Assembly: GCF_041435095.1 (NCBI RefSeq)
Contig: NZ_CP108025.1
Coordinates: forward strand, 2,976,001-3,040,000
DNA length: 64,000 nucleotides
Source: Kitasatospora sp. NBC_00315
Lineage (GTDB): Bacteria; Actinomycetota; Actinomycetes; Streptomycetales; Streptomycetaceae
Reading direction: 5' to 3'
Shown here: positions 27,344-36,489 of the stretch, piece by piece
Layout: every line of letters begins with the position of its first letter
How positions within the stretch are numbered: position 1 is the first letter of the stretch
Made by a program: the position numbers and the translations under genes
Notes under the pieces: generated by a model
Told to the model about the DNA's origin: nothing
Seen by the model: the letters and a program-made list of their open reading frames with translations, nothing else
Database searches by the model: none

Positions 27344-28603
27344 CTACCAGGAACCCCAGGCCACGTTCCAACCGCTGAGCCCGTTGTCCGGCTCCACCTG
27401 GCCCCGGTCGGAGTGCAGCACGGTCACCACGTCGCCGACCATCGACGACGCGTAGAACCGGCCGGCCACCGTGGACTCGCCGCCGCCCTTGACGTCCTGG
27501 AGCCCGACGCAGCCGTGGCTGGTGTTCGACCTGCCGAAGGAGTCGCCCCACCAGTTGCCGTGCAGGTAGGTACCGGAGTCGGTCAGTCGCATCGAGTGCG
27601 GCACCATCAGGTCGTACGGCGCCCCGGTCATCCCCGGCAGGGTGCTGGACTGCATCCGCACCACGCCCTCCTTGGCGGAGATCACCATCGTGCCGCCCCA
27701 GGTCGGGTGCTCGGGTGAGCCCGAGGTGATCGGGATGACGGAGCTCTGGCCGTCGCGCACCACGGTCATCCGGTGGGTGTCGGCGTCCACCGTGGAGACC
27801 TGGGAGCGGCCGATGGTGAACGGCTCGTCGGTGTCCACCCCGCCGTAGACACCGGGCGAGATCTCGACGCTCTTCAGCCGGTAGTGGACGGTCACTCTGG
27901 TCCCCGGCTTCCAGTACGCCTCGGGGCGCAGGTCCAGCCGGCGGTCACCGAACCAGTGGCCCTTGACCTCGGTGCCGTTGTCGGTCTCGAAGGTGATGCC
28001 CTTGGCCACCTCCGCCTTGTCGCGCACGTCCTTGTCGAACGTCAGCGAGACGATCATGCCGACGCCGTACGTCTCGCCGGCCGTGACGTTGTCGGAGGGG
28101 CTCGCCTCGTGCTGCGGGGTCAGCGTGGTGAAGCTGCTGTCCGCCGAGGCGACCACCCCGGCCGCGTCGGCGGCCACCGCGTTCACCCGGTAGGCCGTGC
28201 CGACGGCGAGCGGCGCCGCCGGGGCCCACCTGGCGCCGTCGGGGGTGGTGCTCCCGGGTATCTCCCGGCCGTCCTTGTCGGTCACGTGCACGGTGGTCAG
28301 CCTCCCGCCCGCCACCGAGACCTGCAGCGCGCCCGGCGCGACGTCCGCGGCGCCGTTCCTCGGCGTGATGTCCAGCACCGCCGCGGAGACCTTCGGCTGC
28401 GGCTGCCCGGACTTCCCGGCCACCGGCGCCGCCGGGGCCGAGGCGCCGCCCCCGGCCATCGCGGCCTGTGCCCCGCCGCCCGCACTCGCGCTCGCGCCAC
28501 TCGCGCCGCCACCGCAGGCGGTGGTCAGCACCAGCACCCCGCCCAGGAGCGCGGCGGCCGCTGCCCTGCGTATCGGCCCCACGGGCCTGACTGTCGACTG
28601 CAC
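27344..28603 (-). CDS. L,D-transpeptidase lipoprotein (YkuD domain), paralogue 1
   Basis: A 419-aa exported lipoprotein that cross-links peptidoglycan through 3-3 bonds. Signal peptide and lipobox LTTAC (Cys30), then a low-complexity linker. Two Ig-like domains follow (PKVSAAVLDITPRNGAADV; VTAGETYGVGMIVSLTFDKD), then the YkuD catalytic domain with HGNWWGDSFGRSNTSHGCVG and catalytic Cys365. The end matches mycobacterial Ldt C-caps (NGLSGWNVAWGSW). GTG 28603 has GGAGGGAG 6 nt upstream. It is the last of three tandem paralogues on the minus strand and has the same length as paralogue 2. Confidence 0.95.
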   Translation of the reverse strand: MQSTVRPVGPIRRAAAAALLGGVLVLTTACGGGASGASASAGGGAQAAMAGGGASAPAAPVAGKSGQPQPKVSAAVLDITPRNGAADVAPGALQVSVAGGRLTTVHVTDKDGREIPGSTTPDGARWAPAAPLAVGTAYRVNAVAADAAGVVASADSSFTTLTPQHEASPSDNVTAGETYGVGMIVSLTFDKDVRDKAEVAKGITFETDNGTEVKGHWFGDRRLDLRPEAYWKPGTRVTVHYRLKSVEISPGVYGGVDTDEPFTIGRSQVSTVDADTHRMTVVRDGQSSVIPITSGSPEHPTWGGTMVISAKEGVVRMQSSTLPGMTGAPYDLMVPHSMRLTDSGTYLHGNWWGDSFGRSNTSHGCVGLQDVKGGGESTVAGRFYASSMVGDVVTVLHSDRGQVEPDNGLSGWNVAWGSW

Positions 28604-28889
28604 GGCCGACTCCCTCCCTCGATCGCCGGACCCTGACCGGCTCTCCAGCTCACTGGACGCCGCCCCCACCGGAAAAGTTGCGCCCGTCCTCATAGCGTTA
28701 CCGCGCGGGCCCTGCGCCACACGACCGGGCGCCGGGAAGCCGGGCCCCGGGAACGGCCGACGGCCACGACGGCCCGGCGGGGCGAGGCGCGGCACGGCCC
28801 GACGGGGCGCACCGCACGGCGGGAGGACCCGGCGGGACGGCCCGGGCGCCGGACCGGGAAGGAGCCGGGAAACGGACCGGGAAACGGAC

Positions 28890-28921
28890 CGGCCCGGCCC
28901 CTGCGGACAGGGGCCGGGCCG
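28890..28921 (-). terminator. Terminator after L,D-transpeptidase paralogue 2
   Basis: A perfect 14-bp stem (28890-28903 with 28908-28921) with a CGGA loop, 26 bp downstream of the stop at 28948. It implies the third and second paralogues are transcribed apart from paralogue 1. Confidence 0.85.
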
Positions 28922-28947
28922 TCGTACGAGCGGGACGAGCGGGCGGA

Positions 28948-30207
28948 CTACCAGTTCTTCCAGTTCATCGTCCAGCCGCTCAGCCCGTTGGACGGGTCGA
29001 CGACGGCGCTGGTCGAGTTCTTGATCGTGACGGGGTCGCCGACGATCGAGTCGTTGAAGAACTTGCCGGCCACCGAGCTGTCGCTGCCGCCCTGGACGTC
29101 CTGCATCGAGATGCAGCCGTGGCTGGTGTTCGCGACGCCGAACTTGTTGCCCCAGTAGTTGCCGTGCAGGAACGTGCCCGAGTCGGTCAGCCGCATCGCG
29201 TGCGGGACGTCCTTGATGTCGTACTCCGCGCCCAGGCCGACCGTCTGGGAGTTCATCCTGGTGACCTTCTCCTTGCTGGAGATCACCATGGTGCCGTTCC
29301 ACGAGGCGTTCTTGGCGTCGCCCAGGGTGACCGGCAGGACGGTGCTCTTGCCGTCGCGGGTCACGGTCATCTGGTGCGTGGCCGAGTCCGCCTCGGAGAT
29401 CTGCGAGCGGCCGATGACGAAGGGCTCGTCCTTGTCCACGTCGCCGTAGACGCCGGGCGAGACCTCGACGTTCTTCAGCCGGTACTTGATGGTCACCTTG
29501 GTGCCGGACGCCCAGAACTTCTCCGGGCGGAAGTCCACCCGCTGGCTGCCGAACCAGTGGCCCTTGACCGTGGTGCCGTCGCTGGCGGTGACGGTGATGC
29601 CCGCCAGCACCGCGTCCTGGTTCTTGATCGCCTTGTTGAACCGTACCGAGACGATCATGCCGACGCCGTAGGTGGCGTTGTCGGCGATGTTGTCGTTGGT
29701 GGAGACGGTCTTGGCCGGCGTGAGCGTGGTGAAGCTCGTGGTGGACGCGGCCACCAGGCCGGCGGCATCCGCGGCCTGCGCGTTCACCGTGTACACCGTG
29801 CCGACGGTCAGCGGCGCGGACGGCTTCCAGCCGAGCCCGTCCGCGGTGACGGCCCCCGGAACCGCCTTGCCGTCCTTGTCGGTCACCGCGACGGTGGTGA
29901 GCTTGCCACCGGTCACCGAGACGGCCAGCCCGGTGGTCGGATTGACGTCCTGGGCCCCGTCGGCCGGCTGGACGTTCAGTACCGCCGCCGACACCTTCGG
30001 GGTGTCGGGCGTGGCCGCACCGCCCTTGGCCGCGTCGGTGGCCGCCGCCGCCGTGTCGTTGCTCCCCCCGGCGCCGGCCGTGCCGGCGCCCGACGAACAG
30101 GCGGCCCCCAGCAACAGCACACCGCCCATCGTCAGCGCCACGGCGCCACGGCGCCCCCAGCGGTTGGTCCTGCGTATCGTGGCGTTACCCGCCTGAACCG
30201 GCTTCAC
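28948..30207 (-). CDS. L,D-transpeptidase lipoprotein (YkuD domain), paralogue 2
   Basis: A 419-aa lipoprotein with lipobox LGAAC (Cys37). The domain order is the same as paralogue 1: linker, Ig-like domain (PKVSAAVLNVQPADGAQDV), second Ig-like domain (DNIADNATYGVGMIVSVRFN), and YkuD domain with HGNYWGNKFGVANTSHGCIS and catalytic Cys365. It ends NGLSGWTMNWKNW. GTG 30207 has GGAG 7 nt upstream. Close similarity and equal length to paralogue 1 point to a tandem duplication. Its substrate is the meso/LL-DAP-containing peptidoglycan stem, as inferred for the family. Confidence 0.95.
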   Translation of the reverse strand: MKPVQAGNATIRRTNRWGRRGAVALTMGGVLLLGAACSSGAGTAGAGGSNDTAAAATDAAKGGAATPDTPKVSAAVLNVQPADGAQDVNPTTGLAVSVTGGKLTTVAVTDKDGKAVPGAVTADGLGWKPSAPLTVGTVYTVNAQAADAAGLVAASTTSFTTLTPAKTVSTNDNIADNATYGVGMIVSVRFNKAIKNQDAVLAGITVTASDGTTVKGHWFGSQRVDFRPEKFWASGTKVTIKYRLKNVEVSPGVYGDVDKDEPFVIGRSQISEADSATHQMTVTRDGKSTVLPVTLGDAKNASWNGTMVISSKEKVTRMNSQTVGLGAEYDIKDVPHAMRLTDSGTFLHGNYWGNKFGVANTSHGCISMQDVQGGSDSSVAGKFFNDSIVGDPVTIKNSTSAVVDPSNGLSGWTMNWKNW

Positions 30208-30402
30208 TCGGTCTCTCCCCTCCCGGTATCCACCCTGAATACACGCGCTGGTGCCCGGATTGGTTTCACCGGCGCGGGTCTTCTTCACACCAGGCCCAAG
30301 GGCGAGGAGCAGGATAGCCGGGCGGGATGAGGAAATCCCCGGCGGGAGGGTGCTGCCCGAGGGTGCGCGACCGGGAACACCCGGGGTACTCCCGGCCAAC
30401 GC

Positions 30403-31815
30403 TCAGCGGACTCCCACGGCGCCCCGGCCGGACGCGGCGGGCCCGGCGCCGGCCCGGGCACGCGCCCCCGGCCCGGTGCCCGGGTCCGCGCCCACGCTCC
30501 GGTCGGCGCTCGCACTCGGGGCCGGCGTCGTCCGGGCGGTCGGTGTCGGGGGCGGCGTCGGCGTCGGGGGCGGGGGCGGCGTCGGCCGCGCGCTCGGGGT
30601 CGGATCGGGCGCCGGGCCGCCCGGCACCAGGGCGCTGCCGGCCAGCCACTGCCCCCACGGCATGTTCCAGCCGTTCAGCCCGTTCTGCGGCGGAACGCTC
30701 TCCCCCGCCGAGCCGCGCACCTCGATCACGTCGCCGGTGATGGTGTGCTCGAAGAGCCAGCCCGCCGGGGTGTCGCCGACGCCGCCCTTGGCGTCGGCCA
30801 GGCCGATGCAGCCGTGGCTGGTGTTGTCGTTGCCGAAGACCTCCGGGTCGGCCCAGTAGTTGCCGTGGATGAAGGTGCCGGAGGTGGTGAGCCGCATCGC
30901 GTGCGGGACGTCCTTGATGTCGTACTCGTCGCCGAGGCCGACCGTCTGCGAGTTCATCCTGGTGACCTTGAACTTCTCCGAGACGACCAGCGCCCCCAGA
31001 TAGGTGGTGTGGTCGGGGGCGCCGCCGGAGATCTTCAGCCGCCGCACCACCTTGCCGCCCTGGCGGACGGTGAGCGTGTGCTCGTCCAGGTCGACCTCGC
31101 TGACCTGGGCCCGGCCGATCGTGAAGCGGACGTCCTTGGCCTGCGTCCCGAGCTCACCCGGGGCGCCCTGCACGCCCTTGAGGCGCAGCGCGACGGCCAC
31201 CCGGGTGCCCGGCGCCCAGTACTGCTGCGGGCGGAAGTCCAGCCGCTGGTCGCCGAACCAGTGGGCGGCCACCGGCACGGGCGGGTCGGCGGTGACCCGC
31301 ACCGCCCGCTCGACCGCGGCGCGGTCGGCGATCGGACGGCTGAAGCGCAGCGAGACGGGCATGCCGACGCCGACCGTGCTGCCGTCCTCGGGGGTGAAGA
31401 AGGCGACGAAGGTACGGGCCCTGGCGATGGTGCTGAACGTGGCGTGCCGAGTGGCGCGGGCGCCGTCCCCGGCCACCGCGGTCGCGTCCAGGGAGTAGGT
31501 GGTGCCCAGTGCCAGCAGGCCGTCCGGGGTCCAGGAGCCGCCGTCCTCGGTGATCGTGCCGGGCACCTCGGTGCCCCTGCCGTCCCGGAACCGGACCGAC
31601 TCCAGCCGCCCGCCCTCGGCCGGGGTCACCTTCACCGGGCCCTCCGGCGCGACGTCCCTGGCGCCGTCGCCGGGAGCGACCACGATCGCCGGGCGGGAGG
31701 CGGGCGGCGGCGCGACGCCGGTCGGATCGGATGGCGTCCCGCCGGCGCAGCCGGTGAGCAGGCAGAGTACGAGCGCGGCCGTACGCCGTGCCCAGAGCCG
31801 CGGTCCGGGGCGCAT
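30403..31815 (-). CDS. L,D-transpeptidase lipoprotein (YkuD domain) with Pro-rich tail, paralogue 3
   Basis: A 470-aa lipoprotein with lipobox LLTGC (Cys23) and a short linker. Its Ig-like domains are diverged (RPAIVVAPGDGARDVAPEGP; FTPEDGSTVGVGMPVSLRFS), followed by a YkuD domain with HGNYWADPEVFGNDNTSHGC and catalytic Cys336. After the C-cap NGLNGWNMPWGQW comes a tail of about 80 residues, rich in Pro, Thr, Ala and Gly (TPPPPPTPTPPPTPT), that the other two lack; it could span or bind the wall. GGGAGG sits 4 nt before ATG 31815. It is the first of the three paralogues in transcription order. Confidence 0.94.
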   Translation of the reverse strand: MRPGPRLWARRTAALVLCLLTGCAGGTPSDPTGVAPPPASRPAIVVAPGDGARDVAPEGPVKVTPAEGGRLESVRFRDGRGTEVPGTITEDGGSWTPDGLLALGTTYSLDATAVAGDGARATRHATFSTIARARTFVAFFTPEDGSTVGVGMPVSLRFSRPIADRAAVERAVRVTADPPVPVAAHWFGDQRLDFRPQQYWAPGTRVAVALRLKGVQGAPGELGTQAKDVRFTIGRAQVSEVDLDEHTLTVRQGGKVVRRLKISGGAPDHTTYLGALVVSEKFKVTRMNSQTVGLGDEYDIKDVPHAMRLTTSGTFIHGNYWADPEVFGNDNTSHGCIGLADAKGGVGDTPAGWLFEHTITGDVIEVRGSAGESVPPQNGLNGWNMPWGQWLAGSALVPGGPAPDPTPSARPTPPPPPTPTPPPTPTARTTPAPSASADRSVGADPGTGPGARARAGAGPAASGRGAVGVR

Positions 31816-32138
31816 CCGGCCTCCCGATGTGTGTCCGTCCGTCCGATGGCGGGCCGCCCGCCGCCCTGGCATCCGCCGGTCCACGGCAGGCCGGCGGCGC
31901 GTCACCGGGGTGCCGTCCGCGGGCCCATGGGTCGAACCGCTCGATGTGGGGCATAACGACCGTATCGCCGAGGGGACACGAACGGATGTATTCGGCCAGG
32001 GAACGCCGGGATGGCTCACCGGGAGACAGAATCGTTCACGGTCCGTCACAAGACGATCCACCACGTGACAGCGGCATCCGATCAGGGAACAAGTGGGGCA
32101 CGGGGTTACGGGACACTCGGTGCTGGGAGGGTGCGGCC
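31816..32138. promoter_or_regulatory. Divergent promoter region, L,D-transpeptidase 3 / glgX
   Basis: A 323-bp gap between divergent genes. It is less GC-rich than its surroundings between about 31950 and 32100. I see several short AT-containing words (GATACGGT, TTATGC on the minus strand near 31950-31965) but no promoter pair good enough to assign, and no palindrome longer than 6 bp. Confidence 0.35.
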
Positions 32139-34451
32139 ATGACGGCACGGCAGGAGCTGGGACCGGGTGTACGACCGGGGGGATCCGCCGACCGGGACGG
32201 ATCCGCGCAACGGCCCGCCCCGACCGGGGCCGCGCCGGCCGCCGCCGCCCCGGACACGCGGCCTCCCGAGGGGCCCGCGACACCCTGGCCCGGCAGCTGG
32301 CAACCGCTCGGCGCCCGCTTCCGGACCGGGCCCGAGGGCAGCCGGGGCACCAACTTCGCGCTCTGGGCGGCCGGCGCCGAGGCCGTCGACCTCTGTCTCT
32401 TCGACGAGGACGGCGGGGAGACCAGACACCGGCTCACCGAGCAGGACTTCCAGACCTGGCACGGCTACCTGCCGGGCGTCCTGCCCGGCACCCGCTACGG
32501 CTTCCGGGTCCACGGCCGCTGGGACCCGTGGACCGGTGCCCGCTGGAACCCGGCGAAGCTGCTGCTCGACCCGTACGCCCGCGCCGTCGACGGCGACTAC
32601 ACCGCGCACGACGCCACCTGCGGCTCGGTCCGCGACTGGCCCGAGCGCGAGGTCGCCGACACCGTCCGCGACAACCGGGACTCCGCCCCGTACGTCCCCA
32701 AGGCCGTGGTCGTCCACGACGACGACGACTGGTACGACGACCAGCGGCCCAAGACGCCCTGGGCCGAGACCGTCCTGTACGAGGTGCACGTGCGCGGCTT
32801 CACCATGCGTCACCCCGACGTGCCGCCCGAGCTGCGCGGCACGTACGCCGGGCTGGCCCACCCGGCCGCCGTCGAGCACCTCACCGCGCTCGGGGTGACC
32901 GCCGTCGAACTGCTGCCGGTGCACCAGTACGCCGACGAGGACCACCTCCAGGCCCGTGGCCTGACCAACTACTGGGGCTACAACAGCATCGGCTACTTCG
33001 CCCCGCACGCCGGCTACAGCTCCTCCGGCAGCCGGGGGCAACAGGTCGGCGAGTTCAAGCGGATGGTCCGCGCGCTGCACGCCGCCGGGATCGAGGTCAT
33101 CCTCGACGTCGTCTACAACCACACCGCCGAGGCCGGGGAGCTCGGCCCCACCCTCTCGCTGCGGGGCATCGACAACGCCGGCTACTACCGCCTCCCGCTG
33201 CACCGCCGTCGGGCCTACGCCGACTACACCGGCTGCGGCAACACCCTCGACACCCGCCAGCCGCAGACCGTCCGGCTGATCACCGACTCGCTGCGCTACT
33301 GGGTCACCGAGATGGGGGTCGACGGCTTCCGCTTCGACCTCGCCGCCGCGCTCGCCCGCGGCAACGACGGCGTCGAGATGCACCACCCCTTCCTCGCCGC
33401 CGTCTCGCAGGATCCCGTGCTCAGCCGGGTCAAGCTGATCGCCGAACCCTGGGACGTCGGCCCCGGCGGCTACCAGGTCGGCGGGTTCCCGCCGCTGTGG
33501 GCCGAGTGGAACGACAAGTACCGCGACACCGTGCGGGACTTCTGGCGCGGCGCCCGGCCAGACGTACGCGAGCTCGGCTACCGGCTCTCCGGCTCCTCGG
33601 ACCTCTACCAGCGCGGCGGCCGCCGCCCCTACGCCTCCGTCAACTTCGTCACCGCCCACGACGGCTTCACCCTGCGCGACCTGGTCAGCCACCAGCACAA
33701 GCACAACGAGGCCAACGGCGAGGAGAACCGGGACGGCACCGACGACAACCGCTCCTGGAACTGCGGCGCCGAGGGGGAGAGCTCCGACCCCGCCGTCCTC
33801 GGCCTGCGACAGCGCCAGCTGCGCAACCTGCTCGCCACCCTGCTGCTCTCCACCGGCGTCCCGATGCTCACCGCCGGCGACGAGCTCGGCCGCACCCAGG
33901 GCGGCAACAACAACGCGTACTGCCAGGACAACGAGGTCAGCTGGCTCGACTGGTCGCTCCTGGACGACCCGGGCTGGCGCTCGCTGCGCGACCTCACCGC
34001 CCGCCTGGTCCGACTGCGTCGCCGGCACCCGGTGCTGCGCCAGCGGGCCTTCTTCTCCGGCCGCGCCGCCGTCCCCGGCGGACAGCCCGACCTGGCCTGG
34101 TTCACCCCGCAGGGGCGGGAGATGACGGAGGCCGACTGGTTCACCCCGACGGCGGGCCTCGGCATGCTGCTCTCCGGCACCGCGATGTCCGAGCGCGACC
34201 AGCACGGCCACCCGCTGCGGGACGACAGCTTCCTGCTGCTGCTCAACGCGGGCGAGCACGCCGTCCCCTTCACCCTGCCGGGCGAGCCCCGCGCGGACGC
34301 GTACGGGAGCGTCGTCGACACCGCCCTGCCTGATCAGGGCGGTCCGCCGGACGCCACCCACCCCGCGGCCGGCACCCTCACCCTCCCCGCCCGCTCCCTG
34401 CACCTGCTGCGGCTGCTGCCCGCCCGCGCCGACGGCGACCGTCCCGGGTAG
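32139..34451 (+). CDS. glgX: Glycogen debranching enzyme GlgX (isoamylase type)
   Basis: A 770-aa GH13 enzyme that hydrolyses alpha-1,6 branch linkages left after phosphorylase action. A 60-residue Ala/Pro-rich N-terminal stretch precedes the CBM48 domain (GTNFALWAAGAEAVDLCLFD). The catalytic barrel has VILDVVYNHTAEAG, nucleophile Asp in VDGFRFDLAAALARG, acid/base Glu in LIAEPWDVGPGGYQVG and NFVTAHDGFTLRDLVS. GGGAGGG lies 8 nt before ATG 32139. It probably works with GlgP (38458) on the glucan made by the GlgE pathway. Confidence 0.96.
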   Translation: MTARQELGPGVRPGGSADRDGSAQRPAPTGAAPAAAAPDTRPPEGPATPWPGSWQPLGARFRTGPEGSRGTNFALWAAGAEAVDLCLFDEDGGETRHRLTEQDFQTWHGYLPGVLPGTRYGFRVHGRWDPWTGARWNPAKLLLDPYARAVDGDYTAHDATCGSVRDWPEREVADTVRDNRDSAPYVPKAVVVHDDDDWYDDQRPKTPWAETVLYEVHVRGFTMRHPDVPPELRGTYAGLAHPAAVEHLTALGVTAVELLPVHQYADEDHLQARGLTNYWGYNSIGYFAPHAGYSSSGSRGQQVGEFKRMVRALHAAGIEVILDVVYNHTAEAGELGPTLSLRGIDNAGYYRLPLHRRRAYADYTGCGNTLDTRQPQTVRLITDSLRYWVTEMGVDGFRFDLAAALARGNDGVEMHHPFLAAVSQDPVLSRVKLIAEPWDVGPGGYQVGGFPPLWAEWNDKYRDTVRDFWRGARPDVRELGYRLSGSSDLYQRGGRRPYASVNFVTAHDGFTLRDLVSHQHKHNEANGEENRDGTDDNRSWNCGAEGESSDPAVLGLRQRQLRNLLATLLLSTGVPMLTAGDELGRTQGGNNNAYCQDNEVSWLDWSLLDDPGWRSLRDLTARLVRLRRRHPVLRQRAFFSGRAAVPGGQPDLAWFTPQGREMTEADWFTPTAGLGMLLSGTAMSERDQHGHPLRDDSFLLLLNAGEHAVPFTLPGEPRADAYGSVVDTALPDQGGPPDATHPAAGTLTLPARSLHLLRLLPARADGDRPG

Positions 34452-34526
34452 GGCCGACCGCCCGGCGGTGGCCGGTTCCCGCCGACAGGGGCAAAAAACC
34501 GGATGAGAAGTGACCGGGCACCGACA

Positions 34527-34532
34527 TACCCT
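34527..34532 (+). promoter_or_regulatory. -10 box (TACCCT) for a leaderless ABC exporter mRNA
   Basis: TACCCT ends exactly 7 nt before ATG 34540 and there is no Shine-Dalgarno. TGAGAA lies 17 bp upstream as a weak -35. This favours ATG 34540 over the in-frame GTG 34510. Confidence 0.5.
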
Positions 34533-34539
34533 CACGGCG

Positions 34540-36489
34540 ATGGCCGAGAACCAAGAGTCCACGCTGCCGCAGTCGCCACCCCGACCCGAGCAGGAGGCCC
34601 CGGCTCCCCCCACCCGGGAGTCCGGCGCCGCTCCCCGCAGCCCCACCGCCCCCGAACACCGGTCGACGGTCCGCTCGCTGCTGCGCCTGCGCCCGTACGC
34701 GCGGGCGATCCGCTGGCGGCTGGCCGCCGCGATCACCGCGGCCATGGTCGCCTCCGGCAGCGTCCTGGTCGTCCCCCTGGTCCTCGGCCGGATCGTGGAC
34801 GGCCCGATCGCCCGCAACGACCTTCCGGCGCTCTGGCCGCCGGCCGCGCTGCTCCTGGTGCTCGGCCTGGTCGAAGCGGTGCTGTTCTACACCCGACGGG
34901 TGATCCTGGCCCGCCCGCTGGCCTCGCTGGAGACCGCGATGCGCGGCGACCTGTACGCCAAGCTCCAGCGGCTGCCGGTCTCCTTCCACGACCGCTGGAG
35001 CTCCGGTCAGCTGCTCTCCCGCGCCACCTCCGACATGTACACCATGCGGCTGTTCCTGGCCTTCCCGCTGGTCTTCCTGATCGTCAACTCGGCCATGTTC
35101 CTGGCCGGCACCGCCGTGATGTTCACCCTCGACTGGCGGCTCGCGCTGATCACCCTGGTGCCGGCCGCGCCGCTGATCGTGCTGACCCGGCACTTCGAGT
35201 CGGGCTACTCCGCGGCCGCCCGCCGCGCCCAGGACCAGAACGGCGACCTCGCCACGGTGATCGAGGAGTCCGTCCTCGGCATCCGGATCCTGAAGGCCTT
35301 CGGCCGCCACCGCACGATGGCCGAGAACTTCCGTCGCCGGACCCACGACCTGCGCGCGACCGAGCTCCACAAGGCCGGTCTGCTGGCCAACCTGTGGGCC
35401 GTCATCGTCGGCCTGCCGGAGCTGGCGCTCGGCTGCGCGCTGGCCGTCGGCGCATACCTGGTCGCCCAGGACGAGCTGAGCACCGGCGCCCTGGTGGCGT
35501 TCCTGTCCACCGCGCTGGCGCTGCGCTGGCCGGTGGAGTCGCTCGGCTGGCTGCTCGCCTACGCCAACGAGGCCGCCACCGCCACCGACCGCTTCTTCGA
35601 GGTGCTGGACGAGCCGGAGCACCCGGCCGGGCCGGCCGGCGCCTCCCCCGAGGCGGACGCCTCCCCCGAGGCGGACGCCTCCCCCGAGGCCGACGACGGG
35701 GAGCGGGGCATCCGGCTGCGCGGCGTCCGCTTCCGCTACCCGGACGCGCCCGAGGACACCCCGGACCTGCTGCGCGGGATCGACCTGCACATCCGCAGCG
35801 GCGAGACGATGGCCCTGGTCGGCGCGACCGGCAGCGGCAAGACCACGCTGACCGCGCTGCTCCCCCGCCTGTACGAGGCGACCGGCGGCGTCATCACGCT
35901 GGACGGCCGCGACATCAGGGGCATCCCCCGGCCCCGGCTGCGCGAACTGGTCTCGGTCGCGTTCGAGGAGCCGACCCTGTTCTCGGCCTCGGTCGGCGAG
36001 AACGTGCTGATGGGCGCCCCCGGCGCGTCCGCCGAGCAGCTCGACCGGGCCCTGGCGACCGCCCAGGCCGGTTTCGTCGAACACCTTCCGGCGGGCGTCG
36101 GAACCCAGGTCGGCGAGCAGGGCCTCAGCCTGTCGGGGGGGCAGCGCCAGCGACTGGCCCTGGCCCGCGCGGTGGTCGGCGACCCGGCCTTCCTGGTGCT
36201 GGACGACCCGCTCTCCGCGCTGGACGTGCACACCGAGGCGCTGGTCGAGCAGGCCCTGCGGCAGGTGCTCGGCTCCACCACCGCGCTGGTGGTGGCCCAC
36301 CGCCCGAGCACCGTCCAACTGGCCGACCGGGTGGCCGTGCTGGACGACGGCCGGATCGCCGCCGTCGGGACGCACCAGGAGCTGCTGGCGTCCTGCGCGG
36401 TCTACCGCCACCTGATGACGGGCGCGTCCGTGCCGGGCGAGCCCGCCGGCGCCGACGCCCCCGTCATGGAAGGGAGCCCCACCCGATGA
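34540..36489 (+). CDS. ABC exporter half-transporter A (degenerate ATPase site)
   Basis: A 649-aa type IV exporter subunit: six membrane helices (about residues 50-330) and a nucleotide-binding domain. Walker A is GATGSGKTT and the signature LSGGQRQRLAL is canonical. The Q-loop Gln is replaced (VSVAFEEPTLFS) and the Walker B catalytic Glu is Asp (FLVLDDPLSALD). With subunit B, whose signature is ISAGQ, this makes one degenerate and one active ATP site, as in TM287/288-type heterodimers. A linker before the NBD carries three ASPEAD repeats (35641-35694). The ATG of B overlaps its stop (ATGA). Its cargo is unknown (drug, lipid or peptide). Confidence 0.93.
   Translation: MAENQESTLPQSPPRPEQEAPAPPTRESGAAPRSPTAPEHRSTVRSLLRLRPYARAIRWRLAAAITAAMVASGSVLVVPLVLGRIVDGPIARNDLPALWPPAALLLVLGLVEAVLFYTRRVILARPLASLETAMRGDLYAKLQRLPVSFHDRWSSGQLLSRATSDMYTMRLFLAFPLVFLIVNSAMFLAGTAVMFTLDWRLALITLVPAAPLIVLTRHFESGYSAAARRAQDQNGDLATVIEESVLGIRILKAFGRHRTMAENFRRRTHDLRATELHKAGLLANLWAVIVGLPELALGCALAVGAYLVAQDELSTGALVAFLSTALALRWPVESLGWLLAYANEAATATDRFFEVLDEPEHPAGPAGASPEADASPEADASPEADDGERGIRLRGVRFRYPDAPEDTPDLLRGIDLHIRSGETMALVGATGSGKTTLTALLPRLYEATGGVITLDGRDIRGIPRPRLRELVSVAFEEPTLFSASVGENVLMGAPGASAEQLDRALATAQAGFVEHLPAGVGTQVGEQGLSLSGGQRQRLALARAVVGDPAFLVLDDPLSALDVHTEALVEQALRQVLGSTTALVVAHRPSTVQLADRVAVLDDGRIAAVGTHQELLASCAVYRHLMTGASVPGEPAGADAPVMEGSPTR
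35641..35694 (+). repeat. 3 x 18-bp in-frame repeat in the ABC linker
   Basis: GCCTCCCCCGAGGCGGAC twice, then once with one change (GCCGAC), encoding ASPEAD three times in the linker between membrane and nucleotide-binding domains. Confidence 0.9.

Noticed and set aside
34510..34539. GTG 34510 as start of the ABC exporter A subunit
   Set aside because: No ribosome binding site before it, while a -10 box at exactly 7 nt favours the ATG at 34540.
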